Notes: generated by a model not told the origin, from the sequence alone. A stretch of DNA of 64,000 bases from JAIYDJ01 sp031400505 (GCA_031400505.1 JANNPZ010000091.1:83527-147526); one strand, 5' to 3'. Shown: positions 26,005 through 35,122, counted from the first letter of the stretch. Made by a program: numbers and translations.

Positions 26005-27108
26005 ATGAGAGTAAACCGTCGTCAGGCCCTTTTGGGGGCCACGGCCGCCCTTGCTGCACCATGGGTGCGCCCGTCCTGGGCACAGTCGGGCGTGGTGAAC
26101 GTCTACAACTGGGCGGATTACATCGGCGAGACAACGATTGCCGACTTCACCGCCGAGACCGGCATCGAGGTCGTCTATGATCTTTATGCAAGCGCCGAAG
26201 AAATGCAGGCCAAGTTGCTTGCAGGCTCCACCGGCTATGATGTCGTGCTGCATTATGGTCAGGGGCTGCCGCGCTCGATCGAGGCGGGCGTCCTGCAAAA
26301 GCTTTCCCGGGCCAAGCTGACCGGCTGGGGCAATCTTGACCCCGACATCCTCAAGACATTCTCGCTTTATGACCCGAATTACGAGTACTGCGTGCCCTAT
26401 ATGTGGGGGTCGGTCGGCATGACCTATAACACCGACATGGTCAAGGAACGCATTCCGAACGCCGATCTCGAATCGCTCGATCTGCTGCTGAAGCCTGAAA
26501 ATGCCGCACTCCTTGCCGACTGCGGCATTTCGCTTTTGGACAGCCCGAATGACATCGGCTTCATGATCCTGAGCTACCTCGGGATTGACCCGAATACGGC
26601 AGGCCCGGCTGAATGGGCAAAACTGGTCGAGGCGGTCAAGCCTGTGCGCGACTACATCGCGACTTTTGACAACGCCAACTACCTGACCGCCATCCCGAAT
26701 GGCGAGCTTTGCATGGTCAACAACTGGTCGGGCGACTATGGCGTGGCCAAGGCGCGTGCGGCCGAGGCCGGGATCGAGATGAACCTTGGGTACTTTGTGC
26801 CAAAGACCGGCGCGCCTGCATGGTTTGATGTCTGGGCCATGCCCGTCGATGCGCCGAACGTCGACAATGGCCATCGCTTCATCGACTACCTGCTGCGCCC
26901 CGAAGTGATCGCTGCGTGCACGAATTTTACCGGCTATGGCAATGTAAATCTGGCCTCAAAACCCTTCGTCGATCCGGCAATCCTGGCCGATTCGGCGGTC
27001 TATCCCGATGCCACGGCGATCGCGCGGCTTTACACGCCGCTGCCGCAAACCCCCGAGCAGGAGTCGGACTTGAACCGGGCATGGTCCGAAATCAAGACGG
27101 GCGGCTGA
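26005..27108 (+). CDS. Polyamine-type ABC transporter substrate-binding protein (PotD/PotF-like)
   Basis: A periplasmic protein of 367 residues. The N-terminus 'RVNRRQALLGATAALAAPW' has a twin-arginine-like motif and cleaves after 'SWAQ'. The mature part opens 'VVNVYNWADYIGE', the hallmark of PotD/PotF binding proteins, and has 'AGSTGYDVV'. Start 26005 has AGGGGAA 7 bases upstream; ATG 25978 is an alternative. It opens the transporter block of the operon (binding protein, ATPase, two permeases). The ligand pocket cannot be interpreted with confidence; a cationic amine fits the family. Confidence 0.9.
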   Translation: MRVNRRQALLGATAALAAPWVRPSWAQSGVVNVYNWADYIGETTIADFTAETGIEVVYDLYASAEEMQAKLLAGSTGYDVVLHYGQGLPRSIEAGVLQKLSRAKLTGWGNLDPDILKTFSLYDPNYEYCVPYMWGSVGMTYNTDMVKERIPNADLESLDLLLKPENAALLADCGISLLDSPNDIGFMILSYLGIDPNTAGPAEWAKLVEAVKPVRDYIATFDNANYLTAIPNGELCMVNNWSGDYGVAKARAAEAGIEMNLGYFVPKTGAPAWFDVWAMPVDAPNVDNGHRFIDYLLRPEVIAACTNFTGYGNVNLASKPFVDPAILADSAVYPDATAIARLYTPLPQTPEQESDLNRAWSEIKTGG

Positions 27109-27111
27109 AGC

Positions 27112-28218
27112 ATGTCGGCGGAAGTGGCCGAACCGTTCTTGCAGATAGATGGCGTGTCGAAAAGCTTTGGCGCGTTCGAGGCGGTCAGGGATGTGTCCCT
27201 GACCGTGGCCAAGGGCGAAATCTTCGGGCTTTTGGGCGGCTCTGGTTGCGGCAAGACCACATTGCTGCGGATGCTTGCCGGGTTCGAGGAACCCACCTCG
27301 GGGCGCATCTACCTGGATGGTCGCGACATGGCGCAGGTGCCCGCTTGGGAGCGCCCGGTGCACATGATGTTCCAGTCCTATGCCTTGTTCCCGCACATGA
27401 CGGTGGCTGCGAATGTGGGATACGGGCTCAAGCACGAGAAAAACCTGTCCAGGTCCGACCGTGCTGCGCGCGTGGCCGAGATGCTGGATCTGGTGCAGTT
27501 GACAGAGTTCGGTCACCGCAAGCCGCACCAGATTTCGGGTGGCCAGAAACAGCGCGTGGCCCTGGCCCGGGCCCTTGCGCGGCAGCCGAAGCTTCTGCTG
27601 CTGGACGAGCCACTGGCCGCCCTCGACAAAAAGCTCCGCGAGCATACCCAGTTCGAACTGATGTCAATTCAGGCCCGCACCGGCGTCACCTTCATCGTCG
27701 TGACCCACGATCAGGAAGAAGCGATGACCCTGTCCGACCGGATTGCCGTGATGGACAAAGGTCAGGTCAAACAAGTCGGAAATCCCACCGAAATCTATGA
27801 ATTCCCGGTCAGCACGTTCGTGGCCGGGTTCATCGGGTCGGTCAACAGCTTTGAGGCAACGGTTCTGGCGCGGGAAGGCGGCACTCTGCGGCTTGGCGTG
27901 CCTGGCCTTGGCGGAGAGGTGATCGCGCGCAATGTTCCGGTCGCCACGCCCGGGCAAAAGGTAACGCTGGCCATCCGGCCCGAGAAGATGGCGCTTTCTC
28001 GCGAGCGGCCCGATGGCCCGAATACCTTTCACGGCCATGTCAAGGATCTGGCCTATTTCGGCAAGGACAGCCTGTACAGGGTCACGCTGCCCGGGGGGCT
28101 GGTGCAGGCGCATGCCGTCAACACGCGGCGCGGTGACGAGGGGGCGCGGGTTGTCGATTGGGATGATGCGGTCTGGGTGGCGTTTGATCCGGCCTCGGCC
28201 ATCGTGCTGGTGGACTAA
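27112..28218 (+). CDS. Polyamine-type ABC transporter ATP-binding protein (PotA-like)
   Basis: A protein of 368 residues. Walker A is 'GGSGCGKTTLL' (about 43-53), the Q-loop is in 'MFQSYALFPHM', the signature is 'ISGGQKQRVALARAL' and Walker B is 'LLLLDEPLAALD'. The H-loop His is in 'VTHDQEEAM'. The C-terminal part after about 240 is a TOBE domain, as in PotA and related importers. It powers the permease pair encoded next. Confidence 0.92.
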   Translation: MSAEVAEPFLQIDGVSKSFGAFEAVRDVSLTVAKGEIFGLLGGSGCGKTTLLRMLAGFEEPTSGRIYLDGRDMAQVPAWERPVHMMFQSYALFPHMTVAANVGYGLKHEKNLSRSDRAARVAEMLDLVQLTEFGHRKPHQISGGQKQRVALARALARQPKLLLLDEPLAALDKKLREHTQFELMSIQARTGVTFIVVTHDQEEAMTLSDRIAVMDKGQVKQVGNPTEIYEFPVSTFVAGFIGSVNSFEATVLAREGGTLRLGVPGLGGEVIARNVPVATPGQKVTLAIRPEKMALSRERPDGPNTFHGHVKDLAYFGKDSLYRVTLPGGLVQAHAVNTRRGDEGARVVDWDDAVWVAFDPASAIVLVD

Positions 28219-28221
28219 GCG

Positions 28222-29136
28222 ATGGCCAGGGCGCGCTTTCAACGGTGGTTTGATGCCAACGGTTGGGTGGGTCTCTTGATCGGCACGCCTTATGTCTGGC
28301 TGCTGCTGATGTTTCTTTTGCCGTTTCTGATCGTTGTGGCCATGAGTGTTGCCACCAAAACCCCCACCGCCCCGCCGTTTTCGTTTGGCGGTGAACAACC
28401 ATGGATCAACCTCGAGCCCTATTCCCGCGTGGTGTCGGACGGGCTTTACCTGCGTGCCTTCCTGACGTCGGTGGTGAACGCCTTTGTGGCGATGATCTTT
28501 TGTCTTCTAATCGGCTATCCGATGGCGCTTGGCCTGACCCGCGTTTCCAGAAGCTGGCGCAACATCCTGTTGATGATGGTGATCCTGCCATTCTGGACCT
28601 CGTTCCTTCTGCGAGTCTATGCTTGGATGGGCCTGATGGGCAAGAATTCGTGGTTCAACGGTTTGCTGACCGATGCCTGGAACTTTCTGGTGCCACTTTC
28701 TTGGGCCCTCAAATCGGTGCCGATGATGCATACGAACTTTGCGGTCATTCTGGTGATGGTCTACACCTATCTGCCGTTCATGATCCTGCCGCTTTATGCC
28801 AGTCTGGAACGGTTGGACCCGACGCTGGACGAGGCGGCGATGGATCTGGGCAGCCGCCCCTTTCAGGTGTTTCGGGACGTGACATTGCCGCAATCCGTGC
28901 CGGGCATCGTGGCGGGCGGGATGCTGGTGTTCATTCCCGCCGCGGGCGAGTTGGTGATCCCGTCGCTGGTTGGCAATGCCTCGCAGCCGATGATCGGAAA
29001 GATCATCCTGGATGAATTCGGTCAGGCGCGCGACTGGCCGATGGCCTCGGCGGTGGCGGTGGCACTGCTGATCCTGATGGTGATCCCAACGATGATCTAC
29101 AACCGGTCACAGGCAAAGGCGGAGCAGGCCCGATGA
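28222..29136 (+). CDS. Polyamine-type ABC transporter permease (PotB-like)
   Basis: A protein of 304 residues with about six membrane helices and the ABC permease EAA loop 'EAAMDLGSRPFQVFRDVTLPQSVPG' shortened here to its core residues about 212-235. The region 'YTYLPFMILPLYASLE' precedes the loop as in PotB. It pairs with the next gene, which starts in a 4-base overlap. Confidence 0.91.
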   Translation: MARARFQRWFDANGWVGLLIGTPYVWLLLMFLLPFLIVVAMSVATKTPTAPPFSFGGEQPWINLEPYSRVVSDGLYLRAFLTSVVNAFVAMIFCLLIGYPMALGLTRVSRSWRNILLMMVILPFWTSFLLRVYAWMGLMGKNSWFNGLLTDAWNFLVPLSWALKSVPMMHTNFAVILVMVYTYLPFMILPLYASLERLDPTLDEAAMDLGSRPFQVFRDVTLPQSVPGIVAGGMLVFIPAAGELVIPSLVGNASQPMIGKIILDEFGQARDWPMASAVAVALLILMVIPTMIYNRSQAKAEQAR

Positions 29137-29972
29137 AGCGCCCACCGACCTTCCTGATCAGCGTCATGTGCTTTGGCTTTGCGTTCTTCTACATCCCAAT
29201 CCTGTCGATGATGGTCTACAGCTTCAACGCCTCGCGGCTTGCGACCGTGTGGGGCGGGTTTTCGACCAAATGGTACGTGTCGTTGTTCCGCAACGAGGCG
29301 GTGATTGATGCGCTGATCCTGTCCTTGAAGATCGCGCTGGTGTCGGCCTGCTTCGCCACGATTTTGGGAACGATGGCCGGAATCACTCTGGCGCGATACA
29401 CCAAGTTCCGGGGTCGCACCCTGTTTTCCGGCCTGGTGACCGCGCCCCTGATCATGCCCGAGGTCATCACCGGCATTTCGCTGCTGATGTTCTTCATCCT
29501 GATGGCCGACTGGGTCGGTTGGCCCGGGCAGCGCGGCTTTACCACCATCACGCTGGCCCATATCACCTTTTCCATGGTGTTCGTGACAACCATCGTTCAG
29601 GCCCGCATGTCGCAATCCGACCGCGCGATCGAAGAGGCGGCGATGGACCTCGGTTCGCGCCCCTGGCAGGTGATGTTCGACATCACGCTGCCGGTGATCT
29701 CGCCCGCGATCCTGTCGGGCTGGTTGTTAGCGTTTACCATCAGTCTGGATGACGTTGTCATCAGCTCGTTCGTGACCGGGCCGGGCTCGACAACGCTGCC
29801 CTTGCTGATCTGGTCCAAGGTCAGGCTGGGCGTCACGCCCGATATCAACGCCTTGGCCACGCTGATGGTGCTGGCGGTCGGAATTGGCGTGGTCGCAGCC
29901 GGTATCATCATGAACCGGGCCGAGCGCCGCCGCGCTTTGGAGGAACGCTTGGCGTATCGCAGCAATGACTGA
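29133..29972 (+). CDS. Polyamine-type ABC transporter permease (PotC-like)
   Basis: A protein of 279 residues with six predicted helices; 'FFYIPILSMMVYSFNAS' at the N-terminus and the EAA loop 'EEAAMDLGSRPWQVMFDITL' (about 168-187) are typical of PotC. 'SLDDVVISSFVTGPGSTTLP' is the usual PotC motif after the loop. It overlaps the downstream cupin gene by 8 bases, which ties transport to that enzyme. Confidence 0.91.
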   Translation: MKRPPTFLISVMCFGFAFFYIPILSMMVYSFNASRLATVWGGFSTKWYVSLFRNEAVIDALILSLKIALVSACFATILGTMAGITLARYTKFRGRTLFSGLVTAPLIMPEVITGISLLMFFILMADWVGWPGQRGFTTITLAHITFSMVFVTTIVQARMSQSDRAIEEAAMDLGSRPWQVMFDITLPVISPAILSGWLLAFTISLDDVVISSFVTGPGSTTLPLLIWSKVRLGVTPDINALATLMVLAVGIGVVAAGIIMNRAERRRALEERLAYRSND

Positions 29973-30816
29973 CCCGAGCCGCCATCTGGAGGCAGCCCTT
30001 GGCCTGCCCGGGTCCGGGCGGGTGCGCTATGGTGCGGCGATGGAGCTTTGGCGGCAGGGCCGTATCTCCGCCGAAGTGCTGGAGGTTTACCGCATCGCCT
30101 CGGCCCATGACGGAGCCGACCCGCGCGCCCTGTTGCGGCAGGAGGGGTTGCCTGAACCCGCGCCGTTGGCCCCGCAAAGCCCGCTTCGCGCGCTTTACGC
30201 CTTTGCACGCGCATATCTGATCGCGCTGGATCACGCAGGTGCTGCCGAAGTGCGGGCCGGGCTGCCAGAGGATCCCGGTACAGAACAGGTGATCCGGTCG
30301 CGAGGTAATGCCGTGGTCGAGCGGTGGCTGCCGAACGCCCTTGCGGCGGTGGGGAGCACACAAACCCACCTTGCGGCGGCGATTGGCGCTGCCGCAAGTG
30401 CGCTGAACTGGATCACCTATGAAGACTATCCGCCCGACAAGATCGGGCCGTTCTTTCGCAGGGGTCATGCCTTTGCGTCGATCCTTGGCGAGGCATCGCC
30501 TTTTGCAGCCTCGGATTTCGACCTTGGCCTGTTCCTTATCGCGCCCGGAGTGCTTTACCGCGATCACCAGCATCCCGCGCCCGAGCTTTACGCCCCGCTG
30601 ACCGGCCCGCATGGCTGGCGTTTTGGCCCCGGCCGGCCGCTGATCACCAAACCGGCGCATTCCCCAGTCTGGAACCCAGCCCATCAGCCGCATCTGACGC
30701 GAGTGGGGGCCGTGCCATTCCTGTGCCTGTACGTCTGGACATGCGATGTGAACCGGCCCGCAGTGGTGATCGACGCCGATGACTGGGCCATTTTGGAGCA
30801 AACCCCGCATGGCTGA
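29965..30816 (+). CDS. Cupin protein resembling dimethylsulfoniopropionate (DMSP) lyases
   Basis: A protein of 283 residues. The C-terminal half has a textbook cupin motif 1, G-x5-HxH-x3-E-x6-G: Gly195, His201, His203, Glu207, Gly214, with Tyr209 between. A later His (His240 or His243) could complete the metal site. This HxH...E.Y arrangement and the helical N-terminal half resemble the DddL/DddQ family of DMSP lyases (PF16867-type), which split DMSP into DMS and acrylate with a Tyr base. DMSP is a sulfur analogue of betaines. It overlaps the transporter gene before it and the amidohydrolase gene after it. Enzyme class (metal cupin) is fairly sure; DMSP lyase activity is only a hypothesis. 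Confidence 0.65.
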   Translation: MTDPSRHLEAALGLPGSGRVRYGAAMELWRQGRISAEVLEVYRIASAHDGADPRALLRQEGLPEPAPLAPQSPLRALYAFARAYLIALDHAGAAEVRAGLPEDPGTEQVIRSRGNAVVERWLPNALAAVGSTQTHLAAAIGAAASALNWITYEDYPPDKIGPFFRRGHAFASILGEASPFAASDFDLGLFLIAPGVLYRDHQHPAPELYAPLTGPHGWRFGPGRPLITKPAHSPVWNPAHQPHLTRVGAVPFLCLYVWTCDVNRPAVVIDADDWAILEQTPHG

Positions 30817-32413
30817 CACCCTGATCCACAATGCCCGCATCCGCACCATGGACCCGACCGCGCCCGATGCCACATGGGCACTTTTGCGCGGGGGCGAGGT
30901 CGCAGCCATTGGGCAAGGCACCCCGCCCGAGGCGGGGCACAAGATTGACGCAGGCGGGCGGCTGGTGCTGCCCGGCTTTCAGGACGCCCATATTCACTTG
31001 CTGTCCGGCGGGATCAACATCGCTACGGCGGCGTATCTTTACGATGTGACCAGCGAGGCGGAGTTGATCTCGACGCTGCGCGCCCATGCGGCTGCACAAC
31101 CGCAGATGCCGATCGTTCTGGGCTCCGGCTGGCAGGCCGGGGTATTTGGCGACGACAACTTGACGGCAGCGGTCATAGACCGCGCGGTCAGCGACCGGCC
31201 GGTGATGATCCATGACAATTCGTTTCACAACGCCTGTCTCAACAGCCGGGCGCTGGAGATGGCGGGCGTGCAGGACATGCCCGACCCGCCCAATGGCCAT
31301 ATCGTCCGCGATGCCGCAGGGCGGGCCACGGGCATGCTGCATGAAGAGGTCATCCCCATCGTCGCGGCGCGCTTGCCAGATCTGACCGACGACGACCGGA
31401 TGGCGGGTCTACGGGCTGCACAAGCCCATGCCAATCAGCATGGGATCACCGGGGTTCTGGATGCCTGCGTCTCTGCCATGGAGGAGCGGATCTATGCCCG
31501 TGGCGTGGCCGAGGGAACGCTGACCCTGCGGGTTGCGGGCACGGCGTTGGTGACCGAGGCCGATACGCCTGACACGGCTCTGGCGCGGCTTTGCGCTATG
31601 CGCGCCGCCCATCCCGGCCCTGATTTCCATGTGCATTCGGCCAAGTTCTTCATGGACGGGGTCTATGAGAATCGCACTGCGGCCAATCTGCACCCTTACG
31701 CCGATGTGCAAGGCGGCAACGCGCCCTGCATGTTCGGGGCAGTGCAGACAAGCGCGCTGATGACGGCGCTGGATGCCGCGCGCTTTGCGATCCATGTGCA
31801 TGTGATCGGTGATGCCGCCGCCCGTCGGGCGATAGACGGGCTGGAGGCGGCCCGTGCGGCCAACGGCCCCTGGCCCGCGCAGCACCAGCTTGCGCATCTG
31901 CAACTGGTGGACAAGGCCGACGCGGGCCGCCTGCAGGGCCTTGCCACCGCCAATGTCCAGCCGCTTTGGGCACGCTTTGAGCCACCCTATTCCGACCCGT
32001 CGCTCGCCATGATCGGGCAGAATCGCTGGCCTGATGTCTATGCGTTTCGCCGCTTGCTCGATGCAGGGGCCGACTGGTGCCTGTCGTCGGACTGGCCGGT
32101 TTCGTCGCTGAATCCGTTCGAGATCATCGAAACCGCGATCACGCGGCAAAAACCCATGGACGATGATCCGCAGGCACCGTTCTTTGCCGATCAGGCCCTG
32201 ACAATTGCCGAATGCGTGCAGGGCTATACTGTCAACGCCGCAAGGGCCTGCTGGCGCGATCACCATACCGGCATGCTTCGCGTCGGCTTCTCTGCCGACC
32301 TGATCGTGCTTGATCGCGATATCTTTGCCTGTCCATCCACCGAAATCTCGCAAACCCGCGTGCTGTTGACCCTGTTCAAGGGAGCAGAAGTCTGGCGCGC
32401 CGAAAACTGGTGA
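30809..32413 (+). CDS. Amidohydrolase family protein (YtcJ-like)
   Basis: A cytoplasmic protein of 534 residues. The composite N-terminal domain has 'IHNARIRTMDP' and 'LVLPGFQDAHIHLLSGG' (about 50-66), with the metal-binding HxH. Later metal or active-site histidines lie in 'FAIHVHVIGDAA' and 'QHQLAHLQLV', and the terminal Asp in 'WCLSSDWPVS'. YtcJ-type enzymes hydrolyse N-acyl or amide bonds in varied metabolites. It overlaps the cupin gene by 8 bases and would release an amine or acid during breakdown of the pathway substrate. The substrate is unknown. Confidence 0.88.
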   Translation: MADTLIHNARIRTMDPTAPDATWALLRGGEVAAIGQGTPPEAGHKIDAGGRLVLPGFQDAHIHLLSGGINIATAAYLYDVTSEAELISTLRAHAAAQPQMPIVLGSGWQAGVFGDDNLTAAVIDRAVSDRPVMIHDNSFHNACLNSRALEMAGVQDMPDPPNGHIVRDAAGRATGMLHEEVIPIVAARLPDLTDDDRMAGLRAAQAHANQHGITGVLDACVSAMEERIYARGVAEGTLTLRVAGTALVTEADTPDTALARLCAMRAAHPGPDFHVHSAKFFMDGVYENRTAANLHPYADVQGGNAPCMFGAVQTSALMTALDAARFAIHVHVIGDAAARRAIDGLEAARAANGPWPAQHQLAHLQLVDKADAGRLQGLATANVQPLWARFEPPYSDPSLAMIGQNRWPDVYAFRRLLDAGADWCLSSDWPVSSLNPFEIIETAITRQKPMDDDPQAPFFADQALTIAECVQGYTVNAARACWRDHHTGMLRVGFSADLIVLDRDIFACPSTEISQTRVLLTLFKGAEVWRAENW

Positions 32414-32417
32414 CATC

Positions 32418-32828
32418 ATGCTTCTTTACACAACCATCGGCACCAACGACATCGTCCGCGCCACCGCCTTCTGGGGGCCGATCATGGCCAGCCTTGGCCA
32501 TCCCGCCGTGCCCGACCTCGGCGAGACCTTTGTCGGCTGGGGGGGCAGCGACTATGACAGCGGCTTTGGCTTTTACATCTGCCCGCCCTTCGATGGCCGC
32601 CCGGCCAGCGCTGGGAACGGCCTGACCTTTGCCCTTCCGGCGCGCGATGCGGCGCATGTGCGCGCGCTTTACGCGATGGCCGTGCAGAACGGCGGCAGCG
32701 ATGATGGCCCACCCGGCACCCGCGAAGGCTATGAGCCAAGCTTTTACGTCGCCTATGTGCGTGATCCGGACGGGCACAAGCTGGCCTTCGTGCATCACCA
32801 CTACGATCCCGCAACCGACCATCCCTGA
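32418..32828 (+). CDS. VOC (glyoxalase/bleomycin-resistance fold) family protein
   Basis: A protein of 136 residues with the paired beta-alpha-beta-beta-beta layout: 'YTTIGTNDIVRATAFWGPIMASLG' at the N-terminus and 'FYVAYVRDPDGHKLAFVHH' near the C-terminus, the usual VOC ending with its metal-ligand region. Members include isomerases, dioxygenases and lyases; no specific role can be assigned. It lies 4 bases after the amidohydrolase gene. Confidence 0.85.
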   Translation: MLLYTTIGTNDIVRATAFWGPIMASLGHPAVPDLGETFVGWGGSDYDSGFGFYICPPFDGRPASAGNGLTFALPARDAAHVRALYAMAVQNGGSDDGPPGTREGYEPSFYVAYVRDPDGHKLAFVHHHYDPATDHP

Positions 32829-32844
32829 CGACAGGCGGCACCCG

Positions 32845-33618
32845 ATGAGCGAAGATCACTATCCCCCCCGCATGATCGCGATGCTGGAAGCTATATGGGG
32901 CATCGGATTCCTGTCGCCCGGCGGTCCAGAGGAGGTTGCCCGCGTGATAGGGTCCCACGATCTGACCGGCAAATCGGTTCTGGATATCGGCTGCGGGGCG
33001 GGGGGGATCGACATCGCGCTCGTGCGCAAGCACGGTGCCGGGTATGTCACCGGCCTGGATGTCGAAGACCCGGTCCTAACCCATGCCCGTGCGCTGATTG
33101 CCCGCGAAGGGCTGGACAGACGAATCGGTCTGGTCAAGGTGGCACCCGGCCCGTTTCCCTTTCCGTCCGGCACATTCGATGTGGTGTTTTCCAAGGACAG
33201 CATCGTCCACATCCCCGACAAACACGCCCTGATGGCCGAGGTGTTTCGCGTGCTGAAGCCGGGCGGGTGGTTTTTGGCGTCGGACTGGTTGATCGGAACC
33301 GATCAGATCAGCCCGATCATGGCCGACTATATTGCCATCGAAGGGCTGGATTTCGGCATGTCCACCCCTGCGCGCTATCTTGACGCCATGGCAACGGCAG
33401 GCTTTGCAGATGGCACGACATCGTCGCGCAATGCCTGGTACCGCCAACGGGCCTGCGAAGAACTGGAGCGGCTGAAAGGCGATGTCGGGGCCGCCGCCGC
33501 CAAGGTGGTGGGGCAAGATTTTGTTGACCACAACATCGGCATCTGGACCAAGATCATCCCGGTTCTGGACAGTGGCGAACACTGCCCGACCCACCTTTCG
33601 GCCCGAAAACCCGGCTGA
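32845..33618 (+). CDS. SAM-dependent methyltransferase (phosphoethanolamine/dimethylglycine methyltransferase-like)
   Basis: A protein of 257 residues. SAM motif I is 'VLDIGCGAGGIDIAL' (about 46-60), motif II 'VTGLDVEDPV', and motif IV/post 'FDVVFSKDSIVHIPDK', a form shared with phosphoethanolamine and sarcosine/dimethylglycine N-methyltransferases. The start ATG 32845 begins the homologous region. It is the last gene of the 14-gene run. In a catabolic operon a methyltransferase could recapture methyl groups or work in reverse on a related compound; this is speculative. Confidence 0.83.
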   Translation: MSEDHYPPRMIAMLEAIWGIGFLSPGGPEEVARVIGSHDLTGKSVLDIGCGAGGIDIALVRKHGAGYVTGLDVEDPVLTHARALIAREGLDRRIGLVKVAPGPFPFPSGTFDVVFSKDSIVHIPDKHALMAEVFRVLKPGGWFLASDWLIGTDQISPIMADYIAIEGLDFGMSTPARYLDAMATAGFADGTTSSRNAWYRQRACEELERLKGDVGAAAAKVVGQDFVDHNIGIWTKIIPVLDSGEHCPTHLSARKPG

Positions 33619-33748
33619 CCGTCAAGCGCCAAACCGAAAAGGCCGTCCCACTGGCCGGCAACTTCAGACCCGACGCAAGCAGGCTGCGGGCATTGGTTGG
33701 CTACGCGGCGACCGAGGTTGCGAGAATGATGGACAACCGCGAGTTTCG

Positions 33749-34293
33749 TCAAAGTCGCACGATGACGTCATCGAGGCTGACCCCTCCATCTTGTTCGACC
33801 GAACAATAGACGCCGCGCAAGCGGAGTGTTGGATTGGCGCGGGTCCAGTCATAGGCGGGTCGACCCATGCGGACCTTCCATTTGACGCAACCATCGGCGG
33901 CTCGTCACTGACCCGCAGCACAGCGGTGCCCGCCTGCAACAGCGCGCCGGTGGGCAGGTTGGCATGGCTGAGGTCCAAATCGCAGGCGATGTTGTCACCG
34001 GTATGATTGCGCGGGTTCCTGTCGCGCCAGACCAGATCCAGCACGCGCGAGGACATGATGCTGACCTGATTGCGCGGATCGGGACTGCCGTCCTCCAGCA
34101 CCAGCCAAGGGCGCGCAGCTTCGAAGTCGCCCAAGACCCCACGGCGCGGGTCAGGGTCAGACGGTCGGGAAAGCCGCGCTGGTTTGGCTTTGGGCGCGCG
34201 CACGGCAACCGAACCGGGCCCTGCTCACGAGGGGCGCCCAGAACCGCGGACAAGGCAACCGCCAGGGCTTCGGCGGAGGTGAAATCGGGCATT
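33749..34293 (-). pseudogene. Degraded MOSC-domain protein gene
   Basis: The minus strand carries MOSC-domain sequence spread over three frames: 'MPDFTSAEALAVALSAVLGA' from 34293; then 'RRGVLGDFEAARPWLVLEDG...NQVSIMSSRVLDLVWRD...DLDLSHANLPTGALL' after a frameshift near 34155; then 'DGCVKWKVRMGRPAYDW' to a stop at 33749 after another near 33885. The 'GCVKW' is where MOSC proteins keep their conserved Cys. Two frameshifts make it a pseudogene. It belongs to a decaying block with the next two entries. Confidence 0.7.
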
Positions 34294-34504
34294 CGGTCAC
34301 TCCGGTTGCAACAGAAGGGGGCAGGGCGGCGGCTACGGGTTTCGCAGCACCGCCACGTTTGGCGGCCAGATGCTGATGGCGTGCATCGCAAGACGAGCAA
34401 CTGGCGGCAAGGTCCGGAGTATGAGGCAGATAGGTCCAGATCGTGCCCCCGATCACTGCAATCGTGACAGAAAGTCCTGAAGCCCACCCCCCCCGGCGTG
34501 TCAT
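34157..34504 (-). pseudogene. Small membrane protein remnant
   Basis: The frame starts at an ATG overlapping the stop of the TMADH-like pseudogene (ATGA at 34501-34504). The first 45 residues look genuine: one membrane helix ('GLSVTIAVIGGTIWTYL', about 10-26) followed by 'CSSCDARHQ', a CxxC that might bind metal. Beyond about 34290 the frame runs antiparallel to nothing sensible and overlaps the MOSC remnant. I do not recognise the family; it may be a broken small gene. Confidence 0.3.
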
Positions 34505-35122
34505 TCGGCGGCCCCCGCCCAGTGCGAAGCTGCCACCAGGCCCACATCAACCTTGTCATGCTGTAGCGGCAGATCGATATCCACGGCCCGGTCCAGCAGC
34601 TGTGCATAGCGGTGGCCGGCATAGGTGGCGGCGGCGATGATCGCGGGGGCCTCGCAGTCGCTGATCCGGGTCAGGGTAAAGGTAAAGGGCAGATCGGCGT
34701 GCAGCCCATCTGGCCCGTAGCGCAGGGCGGTGTAAAGGTCATCCACCGGGGCGCGCTGGCCTGCAAGCACAAGCCCCGTCGCGGGCAGCATCTCTTCTCG
34801 CCCCGAATGCTCGCAGGTCAGCGTTGCCGTTTGCCCGTCAAATCAGCCTAGCCGATGGGCAGTGATCAGCCCGATGCCCAGGCCCATCAGATGCCCCGGC
34901 TCGCGCCACCCCTCGCCGGTCTTTTCGGCCCAAACGGAAACAAGGTTGTGCGGGGTGACCAGCGTTACCTCCAACCCTGCCGCGCGCAGCTTTTCGGCGA
35001 TGACACCGCCCATGTAATAGCCATCGGCATCGTAAACCACAGTCGGACCTGCGGGCAACAGGCCGTCCATGATGTCGTCGGGGGTCAGAACCTTAACCTC
35101 CGGGTCTGCGATGGCTTCGAAC
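34501..35122 (-). pseudogene. C-terminal fragment of a trimethylamine/dimethylglycine-dehydrogenase-like flavoprotein
   Basis: About 207 codons survive on the minus strand. 'VLTPDDIMDGLLPAGPTVVYDADGYYMGG' (split here to its core) matches the C-terminal Rossmann part of the trimethylamine dehydrogenase/DgcA family, and 'IGDCEAP'-like 'ISDCEAPAIIAAATYAGHRYA' is the usual tail. A TGA at 34843-34845 interrupts it in frame ('HRLG*FDGQ'). The 5' two-thirds is gone, ending exactly at the IS3 left end (35123). This family demethylates methylamines, so the gene may once have served the upstream operon or an opposing one. Confidence 0.7.
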
